Made by a program: the position numbers and the translations under genes. The notes under the pieces were generated by a model. That model searched no databases and was not told where the DNA came from. It saw only the letters and a program-made list of their open reading frames with translations. Positions 1 through 8,994 of a stretch of 64,000 nt of DNA are shown one piece after another; positions within the stretch are counted from its first letter, which is position 1, and each line of letters begins with the position of its first letter. The stretch is from Herbaspirillum sp. alder98. GTDB taxonomy: Bacteria > Pseudomonadota > Gammaproteobacteria > Burkholderiales > Burkholderiaceae_D. Location of the stretch: assembly GCF_020179755.1 (NCBI RefSeq), contig NZ_JAIUCY010000002.1:1-64000 (forward strand). Reading direction: 5' to 3'.

Positions 1-1
1 T

Positions 2-160
2 GCTAATGAGAGCAACCTCAATAAGGCAATTTCCAAATTTCCTTACGTCATCGAGATCCCTGAGTGGTATTCGGACAAGATAGCGGAGATTGATCGCAAT
101 AAAGGCTTCAATGCTTCGCAGACGGTCAGGGAAGCATTTGGCGTCGATGAGAAAAAATAA
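2..160 (+). CDS. 3' end of an unidentified gene, partial
   Basis: The frame is open from the left edge and gives 52 residues before a TAA at 158-160, so the start lies outside the window. The fragment is mostly hydrophilic and ends in EKK; I do not recognise a family. It ends 17 bases before the start of the giant secreted protein gene and shares its AT-rich composition, so the two may be cotranscribed and acquired together. A role as chaperone, immunity protein or regulator for the downstream protein is possible from position alone, but nothing in the fragment shows it. Confidence 0.5.
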   Translation, partial: ANESNLNKAISKFPYVIEIPEWYSDKIAEIDRNKGFNASQTVREAFGVDEKK

Positions 161-177
161 GAAATAGAAGATAGAAC

Positions 178-3100
178 ATGCCAATCACTAGCCCAAGTGA
201 AGTTCTTAAATATATCCCCTATGCTATTGGAACCTATGGGAAGGATGCGGGAGCGCCACCTTTTCAGGTAGGTGCCGCGGTTCCTACTGGAGTTACAAGT
301 TTTGTTCAAACGTCTCCATTTTTTCAGGCGACGTTGTACAAAGATCCCACAACAGGAAAGTATACGATAGCAATTGCAGGGAGTAATCAAGCCGGAGACT
401 GGCCGAACGCCAACGCGGCGCTAGCCACCCAAGATTTTTTAAAGGCCGTGGGATCCGATACTTGGGATCCTCAGCTAAGCGATGCGGCCAATTTCGCATT
501 TGAGGCATTCAAGCAGATCCGAAAGGAGACGTTTCTAGAAACTGGGCAAGAGCCTACTCTTGATCAGATCCGTGGAATGGTGAGTGTTGCTGGGCATTCA
601 CTTGGGGGCGCTTTAGCTGAGTTGATCGGAGTCATGTTCGGGTTGCCAGGAGCGAACATCGATGGGCCCGGAATTCAAGGTTTTGTCGGCACGCCTATAT
701 ACACTGAACTGCAAACTAGGTTTCGGCAGGATTTTCCGGACTTGGCCAGTGCATATTCTATGGCTGATTCGGGTTTTGGGGCTTACGCATATACCTTGGT
801 GGGGGTGGCGGGCACCCACGCGGCGGGGGTTGATTATCAACAATCACCAGCTGCGGCGTTTGCTGACCTAGCGCAGAAAGCGGCCTTAGTCGGGGCAATA
901 ACAGGCAACTTGCCTGAAGCGGCCATTAGTGCTATCGCTGCAGCAGCAACAGCAATCGGTCATGGGTCTGCGACGATTCTCGGTGACGCGGAGAATGTGG
1001 CCGGTCTTAACGCGTCTCCGGTAAAGCTTGAGAGCATCTACGATGCTCCCGGGATGCCTCGCAATAATTTTGAATCTCTTGTTACATTGCTGGAGCAAAA
1101 GGCGCCGAATTCTGCAGCGCTTTCTTATTTCAAAGCAGTTCAACTGCAATTAGATGAAGATGTAGTAAAAGCCTATACGGCCAAAGGACTTTCTCCATCG
1201 GGGATTCCGCTTGATGGAAATGAATATGCCCTCGAAAAATCCGTTTATACAGTATCTGCATTCAAGGATCCTGAAACCGGACGCATAAGTGAAAAGTACA
1301 CTTCGATCTCGGGGGAGCCGCGAGAGGTATTCACCAAAGAGTATGTCGTAGATGCAAAAGGTATTGTGGGTGTCTACGACCCCGTTGGGAAAACTACGAC
1401 GTTTCCAGTCCACCAATTTGACGATGCCGGCAACCCTAGTGGTAGCTTGGTGGGTAATGTAATTATCAATGACAGTGGTGCGTTGACGTTGCAGAAGCTC
1501 GACGGAACAGCACAGCCTTTCGCTGGACTGTCGCCGGACGTAGTAGACGCAATCTTACAAGGTAAGGCTGATATCTCATCCGAGTTAGTTAAGCTGGTTG
1601 AGAAGATAAGCGAGACCATTACGGGGGGGGAGGGAGACAGTAATGAGAATAATCAGAATTCAACAGAAGCACCTGTTCGTCAGCCTATATCTGATGAAAT
1701 AAAAGTTATTGATGGTCGCACGTATCGTCTGGACGAAAAGGGTGACTATGTTATTCGACTGGGCGACGGCCAATGGGACGTTGTCGATAAAGAGACTGGT
1801 GAGCGCTATCTCGAAGATAGCCATGGAAAGAGAACACCTATTGCCGACGATGCGATAGTGTCCATTTCGGCAGATACCGGGTTGGCCACTGTTGTCCCCA
1901 AGAGCAGCGTTGCGCTGCCATTAGAGGATCCGGTCGAGCCGACACTTCCAAGCGGGATGGATGTCGCAGGTGATCAATATGCTGTTATTCATCAGTCAAT
2001 TGTTGAGCAACTACAAAATACATCTTTAGCTCTCGCAGGAAACCAGCAGACCACGCTAACCCAACAGCTAGGGCAGCTCGGGCTGAGCGATGTCGACTTC
2101 CACGAGATGTCTGATGGCACGATCACCATCGCCAATAGCGAGGGCACTGCTATCGGTCATCTGGAGAAGAATCAAGATGGCTCCGTTCGCTACGTCGACA
2201 GCAATGACAACGGGTTCGAAATTGACGCTCAGGGCAGATCACAGATCGTCGTCAAAGGCTACAGCGAGGCCGAGCGTCAACAAGCCCAGCAAGTTCAAGC
2301 CGGCTTCGGCGCAGTCCAAAGCGCTCTATCCTTGATCCAGGCGCTGGAAAACGGCAATACCTTTGCCGCGTCCGTTGCTGGCGTGTCGATGATCAACCAG
2401 ATGTTCGCGGCCAGTGGTTCGGTTCCGCCTGAACTGGCTTCATTTGCCGAGACGTTAGGCAAGGTCGGTGCTGGTCTGGGCGCAATTTCGTCGGCGATAA
2501 ACCTTGCGGACGCACTTAAGTCAGGCGATGCCTTGGCGATTTTGCAGTCGTCGGCGACCTTGGGTGCACAGGGCATCAACCTGTATGCCTCCATGGAGGG
2601 CCTCAAACTCTTCGACACGGCTGGCAATGCGACCGGTACCCTCGGAACCGTTGCTCAAGACCTGGGCGCAGTGGGCGCTGGCATAGGTCTTGTCATGGCG
2701 ATCCAGTCCGGCAATCCTTTGTCGATGGCGACATCGATGATGAGCCTGATGTCCACACTGGGCGTTATCGGCCCATGGGGCGCGGTAGCGGCAGTGGTCA
2801 TCTCCATCATCAGCAGCATGTTCGAGTCCGACGAACCAATGCTGGAAGGGCAGGCCCAGGCCGTCTGGGATGCAGAGGGGCATACCCATGTCGTCACGAC
2901 CCAGGATGCGGAAGGTGGCGGCGCCACGGCCACCCGCTGGATGCAAAATCTGGTGGACGGTCTGCAATCGCAGCTCAATGGCATGGTCGATGCCAGCGGC
3001 CAGCCGCTGTATGGGTTGATTGCATCCAGGCTGCCATCGATCGGCTATCAGTACGATCCGGATGGGTTCAATCTCGCCAACGGCGCCCAGGGCCACCTGT

Positions 3101-6100
3101 ACCTCAAATGGACCGATGACAACGGCCAGGTCCAGACGCGCTATTACGATGGTGCGGGCAGCCGCGGCGACGGCACGGGCGATACGCTGCTCACCGACTT
3201 CATGCAGCATGCGATGGATGCTGTCGTTCCCGCATGGGAAGCCGAGACCGTCCGTCAGCACTATCTCCAGGAAGGTGTCGCCGCCACTGCGAAGCCAGGC
3301 GAGCGCGCCGGCATGCCGGTGGAAGATGCACAGCATCTGACGCAAAGTTTCACGGCGCTGACTTTTCCAGCCGCCGCGGCGGTCGCCGGCGCAACCAACG
3401 ATCCGGTTTATGCCGACATCGACGGCGACGGCTACCTGGAAAAGGTAGACTGGATTTCGGCCAACCAGGGCATCCTGTCCATCGACCTGAACGGCGACGG
3501 CAAGATCACCGCAGGCGAACTGCTGAACCTTGATCCGGCCGCTTCGCTGGAACGCAACAGCGTGCGCTGGCTCGACGCCAACGGCGACGGCATTCTCGAT
3601 GCACGCGACCCTGCGTTCTCGGTGCTGAAGGTGTGGATCGACGCCAATCACGATGGCGTTTCGCAAACGGCGACGTCGACTTCCCCGGGCGAATTGCAGT
3701 CTTTATCTTCGGCAGGGATCGCGGCGATCGATTTCTCGAAGAATCCTCCTTTACTGCTCAAGGCAGACGGCAGCACGGTCGCGATCAACGCCGAGCAACT
3801 TACCGGCGATGTCAAGGGCGTGGCCTATCTGATGACGCCAGGCGGACTGCTGGAGTCGCAGGAAGGTGGCGAGACTGTCCTGCACGCCGTCAACACCCGT
3901 GAGTTCGATGGCCAGGCAGCGCATACGCATGGCGGCGATGCCGATACCGATGGTGGTGAGGTGCTGGTCGATGCCGGCAACCCGGGCCTGACGTCGACCA
4001 CCAGCAAGACCGTTGCCAATACCAGTCAGCGCACCGATACGACGATTGGCGCCAATGATGCTCGCCTCGGCTCGGGTGCGGCGGGAACGGCCATTACAGG
4101 CCAGGGCACCGGCGCACAGGCCGTCAACAACATGGCCGCTAACCAGGTGCGTTCCAATCCGTTGGCCTTCGTGCCTAATGGCGCGGCCACGGCCGGCCAG
4201 GAATTGCGGCAAGTCACCGACGACATGATCCGCAATGCCGACAACAGCCTGTTTGGCCTCAGCAGTGCAGGTACGCCGCTGGTCGCCGTAGGCGTGGCGG
4301 CAGCGGCCGTGCAGTGGCCGACCGTTGCCGCCGCCGCCAATCTGGATGCGGGCGCCATGGGCGGTTCGCGCACACAGCAGGGTGGCGCGGCGCAGGCCAG
4401 CGAATTCATCGCCTCCGATCTCGGCTCGACCTTGACCGCCAGCACCTCGACGGCTTCCGGCACGCAGCAGTCCGCCGTCAACGTGCCGTTGGAGCAGTTG
4501 CACCAGCCGACCTCGGTGAGCAGCTCGGGACCGGGGATCGTAGGCACCTTGCTGCCACCTGGTGCCGCCGCGGTCGTCGACCCCGCGTTTCTATTGCAGG
4601 GATCGGGCACTGGTCAGCAGGGAGCCGGCGGGCAGGTCCGCACCGGCGCGCCGGCAGCCGTGGTGTCGCCAGACGATGTTGCCGACGCAGCAAATGGGCA
4701 GGGTTTCGTGCTGCCTGCGGCAGCCGAAGTCGTGTTGGACTATCCGACCGTAACCGGCGAATTCATCACGGGCATCGAAGACATCGGCCTGCGGCTGCCG
4801 GAGTCGATGCTCCTTGCCAACGATTCGACCATCAACTTTCCGGCTTTCCCGGACCAGCAGATGCTGCGCATCACGGCCGTCTTCAGTCCGACGCACGGAC
4901 AGGTGGCACTGCGAACCAATGATGAAGGCAAGACCGAGGTCGTCTTCATTCCCGAGGCTAATTATCACGGCCAGGCCAGCTTCAGCTATTCGGTGACCGA
5001 CCAGTACGGATTGTCGAGCGTGGCCTCGGCGACCATCGAACTGGCGCCGGTCAATGACGCGCCGTTGGTACGCGACGATGCCGCCGCGGGCGACGAAGAC
5101 AATGTCTTGATGTTCCACGCCGCCGACCTGCTGGCCAACGATGTCGATGTGGACACCGCGGTTGATGGCGATGTCATGCGCATCACCCGTGTCGGTCAGG
5201 CGCAGCATGGCCAGGTCTTCCTGGATAGCGATGGCACCATCCGCTTCGTACCCGACCAGGATTACAACGGCCCGGCGCAATTCACGTATTGGGTGGCCGA
5301 TCGCGACAATGCGGAGCTGGCCGTGAATGGCGGCGTGGGGTACGAGATTGCCGGAACGATGCACCTCACGGTGATTCCGGTCAACGACCTGCCGGTGGTC
5401 ACGGGCGAGCAGATCGATAGCGACGAAGACATCGTTCTGGATATACCGCAGTCCTTCCTCCTGGCCAATGACACCGACGTCGATATCGCTACCAACGGCC
5501 AGGTGCTGTCCATCACGGCAGTGAGCAATGCCCAGCATGGCACTGTCCAGTTGCTGGCCGATGGCACGATCAGATTCACCCCGGAGCTGAATTACTTCGG
5601 TCCGGCGGCGTTCTCTTATACCGTTGACGATGGCAATGGCGGCCAGGTCATCGGCACTACGGTGGTCAACCTGGCTCCCGTCAATGACGCACCGGATGTG
5701 GTGGGCGAGACGCTGACGTTTGATGAGGACAATATCCAGACGATCGACCAGGCACTGCTCCTGGCCAACGATTCCGATGTCGATAATCCTCATAGCGACC
5801 TGAAGATCATCGCCGTCGATAACGCCAGCCATGGCGTGGTGAGCCTGAATCAGGACGGCTCGATTCGGTTTGTGCCCGATCCGGATTACTTCGGCGCAGC
5901 CAGCTTCACCTATACCGTTTCCGACGGCGTGGGTGGCTTCACCGTCGGCACCGCCAGCCTGGACATCCTTCCGGTCAACGATGCGCCGCGTCTGCAGGGA
6001 GAAACGGCGAGCACAGACGAAGACCAGATCATTCATTTCTCCGTCGACGGCCTGTTGTCCAACGATGTCGACGTGGACAACGACCACAGCGAGTTGCGCC

Positions 6101-8460
6101 TGACATCGGTGGGCAACGCTACCCATGGCACGGTGCGCCTGGAGAATGGCGAGATCATCTTCACTCCCGATCTCAATTATTTCGGCGCAGCCAGCTTCAC
6201 CTATGTCGTCGACGATGGCGTCGGCGGGCAAAGCCAGGCGCGGGTGGACATCAACTTCAATTCGGTCAACGACATTCCGGTCGTGAACGACGAGCTGTTC
6301 AACGGCAAGCGCAACGTCACTTACACGCTGACCCAGGCGGCACTGCTGGCCAACGACACCGACGTCGAGGATCCGAACGCGCTGACCATCGTGGCGGTGC
6401 GCAATGCCGATCACGGCACGGTGGTGTTGAACGCCAATGGCACCATCACCTTCGTGCCGGAATCAGGATACGGCGGCGTCGGCAGTTTTGAGTACGTGGT
6501 GCGTGATACCGATGGCGCGGAGGTGGTGGGCACGACCCAGATCGACTTCTCGCGCGTGAACGTCAATCCGATAGCGGTCGATGACAGCTTTGTGGGGTTT
6601 GAGGATACTGCCTTCATTATTTCGGCGGCACAGCTCACGGTCAACGATACGGATCCTGACCCTTCGTCGCTGTCGCATCTGAGTATTTCCGCCGTGGGCA
6701 ACGCTTCTCACGGCACGGTGACCCTGCAAGCGGACGGCAGCGTGAGGTTCATGCCCGTGCAGGACTTCAACGGCGCGGCTAGCTTCCAGTATCAGGTTTC
6801 GGATGGCGAAGGCGGTAGCACATGGGCGACGGCATACCTGAACGTTCAATCCGTCAATGATGCACCGGTTATTGAAGATATCTGGTATGGCAGGCCTATC
6901 TATGGATATCGCTGGCAGGCAATGGATACCGTAGAAGAGAGCGGATGGACGCATACGACCGGTTGGGCCCTGGTCCCGGTGACCAGCGAGTCGGCAGCGA
7001 TCGCATTGGCCGCTAATCCAAGCGATCGCACCTACGGCGCCACCGACTCTCGCTCCAACGATTTGGTGGATGCGAACGGCAATGTGATGGGACTAAGCTA
7101 CTACCGTAGCGGTCAGTTGAGGCCTATCGGTTTTGATTATCAGGATGCCACCGATACGTATGGGGAAAACGGGACCATCTCGGTGGATGACGGCTATCGC
7201 CAGAACGGCAAGGTCATTGCCTATGACGTCGATGGCAGTGTGGCCGATCTTACCTTCTCCGTGGGCACGGGGCCTCAGCACGGACATGCCTGGGCCGACC
7301 AATACACCACTGCGTCGGCGCCGTCGGGGCTGGACCATACGCAGGCGTCGTATTATGCCGTCTATGAAAAGGGCGCCTGGCAGTACTACAGCCATCAGGG
7401 AGACCCCTATTCAGGCTCCGACCCGTTTGCGATTCGCGTAACCGATGCGCAAGGCGCTAGCGTCGACGCAATGATCTACACGGCGCACAAGGGAAGCAGC
7501 GCCGGCGGTGGCGGCAAGTGTCCGATCGTCGTGGATCTGGACGGTGATGGTATTGAACTTGTAAAGCCTCAAGACTCGCATATCTTCGCGGACTTGAATG
7601 GAAATGGATGGCGCGAGCATATCGGCTGGGCATCCACGGACGACGGTATCCTGGCATTCGACGTCGATCACGACGGGCGCATCACGGACAACAACGAAAT
7701 CTCCTTCGTTGGTTACAAGGAGGGCGCCAAGACGGATATGGACGGACTGGCCGCGTTCGATACCGACGGTGACGGCAAGCTGACCGCCCAAGATGCTCAA
7801 TGGGCATCGTTCGGTATCTTGCGGGACATGAACAAGAATGGTGTGCAGGACGCGGGCGAGTTCATCTCGCTGGATCAGATGGGCATCACTTCCATCAGCC
7901 TCCAGCGAGAGGGTAGCCCCGAACTGAACAACGGTAACGTCGTGTTCGGCACCAGTGAGGTGACATTCACGGATGGGCATACGTCGCGCGCGGGCGACGT
8001 CATGTTCGGAGGCGAAATATCGCCGCTGCCAGATGCCGCCAAGGCTGCGCTGGAAGCCGCCAGCGCCAGTTCTGCGGCAGATCCCGGCGCGCATGCCCAG
8101 AGCGCATCCACCACCGATTCCAGCGCCCGATCCACGCCGGCTTCTAACGATGGCGCCGCTGCCGCGCCTGTCGCTGCCAACGATATCGCATCGGCGCCAG
8201 TCGATGCCGCCGTAGCGGCACTTCAGAATCCGTCTCCGGCAGCAGCCGCGTCAATGGATGACCTGGCCGCTATCAGACAGATGGCGCTCTTGTTCAATCA
8301 AGTCGTGGCGACCAGCCAGAGTCCTCCCGATGATCCCTTGGCCTTCATTCCCGCGCCGGACTACTCCGTAGCGATTCTGGGTGGGGATTTGCTTGCGTCC
8401 CCTGATGCAAGTGCAACAGACCATTCTAAATATGCAGCCGCCAACGCGGGCACAGGTTAG
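178..8460 (+). CDS. Giant T1SS-secreted protein: lipase-like domain plus tandem cadherin-like repeats
   Basis: A 2760-residue protein, probably secreted by the type I system encoded downstream. Residues 1-260 resemble a class 3 lipase (alpha/beta hydrolase), with a GHSLG nucleophile elbow at Ser141. Residues about 700-885 are Gly/Ala/Ser-rich and hydrophobic, with a long apolar stretch at 862-882, as in the pore-forming part of RTX toxins. Residues about 1080-1160 carry DxDGDG-type calcium loops. Seven tandem-95/cadherin-like repeats span about 1528-2235. Further EF-hand-like loops follow the protein's only visible cysteine (Cys2448). The last 150 residues are Ala/Ser/Pro-rich and would hold the uncleaved C-terminal secretion signal. 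I find no GGxGxDxUx nonapeptides. The first 1.9 kb is clearly more AT-rich than the rest (40-42% versus about 60% GC in sampled lines), which suggests a recombined N-terminus. It could be an adhesin, an effector or an enzyme. Confidence 0.85.
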   Translation: MPITSPSEVLKYIPYAIGTYGKDAGAPPFQVGAAVPTGVTSFVQTSPFFQATLYKDPTTGKYTIAIAGSNQAGDWPNANAALATQDFLKAVGSDTWDPQLSDAANFAFEAFKQIRKETFLETGQEPTLDQIRGMVSVAGHSLGGALAELIGVMFGLPGANIDGPGIQGFVGTPIYTELQTRFRQDFPDLASAYSMADSGFGAYAYTLVGVAGTHAAGVDYQQSPAAAFADLAQKAALVGAITGNLPEAAISAIAAAATAIGHGSATILGDAENVAGLNASPVKLESIYDAPGMPRNNFESLVTLLEQKAPNSAALSYFKAVQLQLDEDVVKAYTAKGLSPSGIPLDGNEYALEKSVYTVSAFKDPETGRISEKYTSISGEPREVFTKEYVVDAKGIVGVYDPVGKTTTFPVHQFDDAGNPSGSLVGNVIINDSGALTLQKLDGTAQPFAGLSPDVVDAILQGKADISSELVKLVEKISETITGGEGDSNENNQNSTEAPVRQPISDEIKVIDGRTYRLDEKGDYVIRLGDGQWDVVDKETGERYLEDSHGKRTPIADDAIVSISADTGLATVVPKSSVALPLEDPVEPTLPSGMDVAGDQYAVIHQSIVEQLQNTSLALAGNQQTTLTQQLGQLGLSDVDFHEMSDGTITIANSEGTAIGHLEKNQDGSVRYVDSNDNGFEIDAQGRSQIVVKGYSEAERQQAQQVQAGFGAVQSALSLIQALENGNTFAASVAGVSMINQMFAASGSVPPELASFAETLGKVGAGLGAISSAINLADALKSGDALAILQSSATLGAQGINLYASMEGLKLFDTAGNATGTLGTVAQDLGAVGAGIGLVMAIQSGNPLSMATSMMSLMSTLGVIGPWGAVAAVVISIISSMFESDEPMLEGQAQAVWDAEGHTHVVTTQDAEGGGATATRWMQNLVDGLQSQLNGMVDASGQPLYGLIASRLPSIGYQYDPDGFNLANGAQGHLYLKWTDDNGQVQTRYYDGAGSRGDGTGDTLLTDFMQHAMDAVVPAWEAETVRQHYLQEGVAATAKPGERAGMPVEDAQHLTQSFTALTFPAAAAVAGATNDPVYADIDGDGYLEKVDWISANQGILSIDLNGDGKITAGELLNLDPAASLERNSVRWLDANGDGILDARDPAFSVLKVWIDANHDGVSQTATSTSPGELQSLSSAGIAAIDFSKNPPLLLKADGSTVAINAEQLTGDVKGVAYLMTPGGLLESQEGGETVLHAVNTREFDGQAAHTHGGDADTDGGEVLVDAGNPGLTSTTSKTVANTSQRTDTTIGANDARLGSGAAGTAITGQGTGAQAVNNMAANQVRSNPLAFVPNGAATAGQELRQVTDDMIRNADNSLFGLSSAGTPLVAVGVAAAAVQWPTVAAAANLDAGAMGGSRTQQGGAAQASEFIASDLGSTLTASTSTASGTQQSAVNVPLEQLHQPTSVSSSGPGIVGTLLPPGAAAVVDPAFLLQGSGTGQQGAGGQVRTGAPAAVVSPDDVADAANGQGFVLPAAAEVVLDYPTVTGEFITGIEDIGLRLPESMLLANDSTINFPAFPDQQMLRITAVFSPTHGQVALRTNDEGKTEVVFIPEANYHGQASFSYSVTDQYGLSSVASATIELAPVNDAPLVRDDAAAGDEDNVLMFHAADLLANDVDVDTAVDGDVMRITRVGQAQHGQVFLDSDGTIRFVPDQDYNGPAQFTYWVADRDNAELAVNGGVGYEIAGTMHLTVIPVNDLPVVTGEQIDSDEDIVLDIPQSFLLANDTDVDIATNGQVLSITAVSNAQHGTVQLLADGTIRFTPELNYFGPAAFSYTVDDGNGGQVIGTTVVNLAPVNDAPDVVGETLTFDEDNIQTIDQALLLANDSDVDNPHSDLKIIAVDNASHGVVSLNQDGSIRFVPDPDYFGAASFTYTVSDGVGGFTVGTASLDILPVNDAPRLQGETASTDEDQIIHFSVDGLLSNDVDVDNDHSELRLTSVGNATHGTVRLENGEIIFTPDLNYFGAASFTYVVDDGVGGQSQARVDINFNSVNDIPVVNDELFNGKRNVTYTLTQAALLANDTDVEDPNALTIVAVRNADHGTVVLNANGTITFVPESGYGGVGSFEYVVRDTDGAEVVGTTQIDFSRVNVNPIAVDDSFVGFEDTAFIISAAQLTVNDTDPDPSSLSHLSISAVGNASHGTVTLQADGSVRFMPVQDFNGAASFQYQVSDGEGGSTWATAYLNVQSVNDAPVIEDIWYGRPIYGYRWQAMDTVEESGWTHTTGWALVPVTSESAAIALAANPSDRTYGATDSRSNDLVDANGNVMGLSYYRSGQLRPIGFDYQDATDTYGENGTISVDDGYRQNGKVIAYDVDGSVADLTFSVGTGPQHGHAWADQYTTASAPSGLDHTQASYYAVYEKGAWQYYSHQGDPYSGSDPFAIRVTDAQGASVDAMIYTAHKGSSAGGGGKCPIVVDLDGDGIELVKPQDSHIFADLNGNGWREHIGWASTDDGILAFDVDHDGRITDNNEISFVGYKEGAKTDMDGLAAFDTDGDGKLTAQDAQWASFGILRDMNKNGVQDAGEFISLDQMGITSISLQREGSPELNNGNVVFGTSEVTFTDGHTSRAGDVMFGGEISPLPDAAKAALEAASASSAADPGAHAQSASTTDSSARSTPASNDGAAAAPVAANDIASAPVDAAVAALQNPSPAAAASMDDLAAIRQMALLFNQVVATSQSPPDDPLAFIPAPDYSVAILGGDLLASPDASATDHSKYAAANAGTG
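4759..6891 (+). repeat. Seven tandem cadherin-like (tandem-95 type) protein repeats
   Basis: Within the giant gene the translated sequence repeats seven times with a period near 95-110 residues. Each unit has an acidic start (xDEDN-like), LLANDxDVD, then HGxVxL, xIxFxPxxxYxGxAxFxYxVxD, and ends in VNDAPxV. Units 6 and 7 are the most degenerate: unit 6 begins GKRN instead of an ED motif, and its linker reads VNVNP. Acidic residues at the unit joints suggest calcium-dependent rigidity, as in other cadherin-like T1SS substrates. The DNA copies have diverged, so this is an old duplication. Confidence 0.85.
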
Positions 8461-8467
8461 GACGTAA

Positions 8468-8941
8468 ATGAAGATCTACTTGTCGGAATTGAAGGATGTC
8501 GATGATTTGATGGCGCTCGGGATACGAATGCATGCGGAATCGCGTTTCAGTGTATATCCGATGAATGCCGCAAAAACCCGGGCGTCCATGGAGAAATTGA
8601 TCAGCAATCCGCTGGCCGGTTGCATCCTGCTGGCCAGGAACGAGGGAGGCGAAGCGGTGGGCATGCTGGCGGGGTATGTCGTCGATTATTTTTTCAGCGA
8701 CGCATTGGTGGCCCAGGATAGTTACTTTTTTGTTGCGCCGGAGCATCGTGGGAGCTCTGCGGCATTAAAGCTGTTGATCGCTTTTCGCCGCTGGGCGGAA
8801 AACCGGAACGCGTCCGAGCTGTGCATCAACATGAGTGTCGATGTGGACCAGGAGCGGTTCAATCGTTTCATGGCGCATTTGGGATTCAAGAATTGCGGTT
8901 CCAACTTCATGACGCCATTGGCTGCGCGTCAATCGGCTTGA
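8468..8941 (+). CDS. GNAT-family N-acetyltransferase
   Basis: A 157-residue protein with a GNAT fold signature. The acetyl-CoA pyrophosphate loop is seen as VAPEHRGSSAALKLL around residues 88-102, preceded by the hydrophobic strand YFF. Its ATG is 7 bases after the stop of the giant secreted-protein gene and about 50 bases before the T1SS ABC gene, so it is in the same transcription unit. It may acetylate the secreted protein or a product of the modification genes downstream. The substrate cannot be read from sequence, and the family includes many small-molecule acetyltransferases. Confidence 0.75.
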   Translation: MKIYLSELKDVDDLMALGIRMHAESRFSVYPMNAAKTRASMEKLISNPLAGCILLARNEGGEAVGMLAGYVVDYFFSDALVAQDSYFFVAPEHRGSSAALKLLIAFRRWAENRNASELCINMSVDVDQERFNRFMAHLGFKNCGSNFMTPLAARQSA

Positions 8942-8994
8942 ATTACTGAGAAAGTCTTTACCCCGGGGGCGGGGCAACGAGGAATAAGAAAAGA

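Noticed and set aside
4591-6414. 607-codon minus-strand frame with internal repeats
   Set aside because: The repeats are the mirror of the tandem cadherin-like units on the plus strand.
4759-6891. Possible CRISPR or DNA-level tandem array
   Set aside because: The period is about 300 bases, the copies are diverged in DNA and the conservation follows codons, so these are protein repeats.
178-8460. RTX nonapeptide repeats expected in a HlyC/T1SS substrate
   Set aside because: I searched the translation for GGxGxDxUx and found only isolated DxDGDG loops and cadherin-like units.
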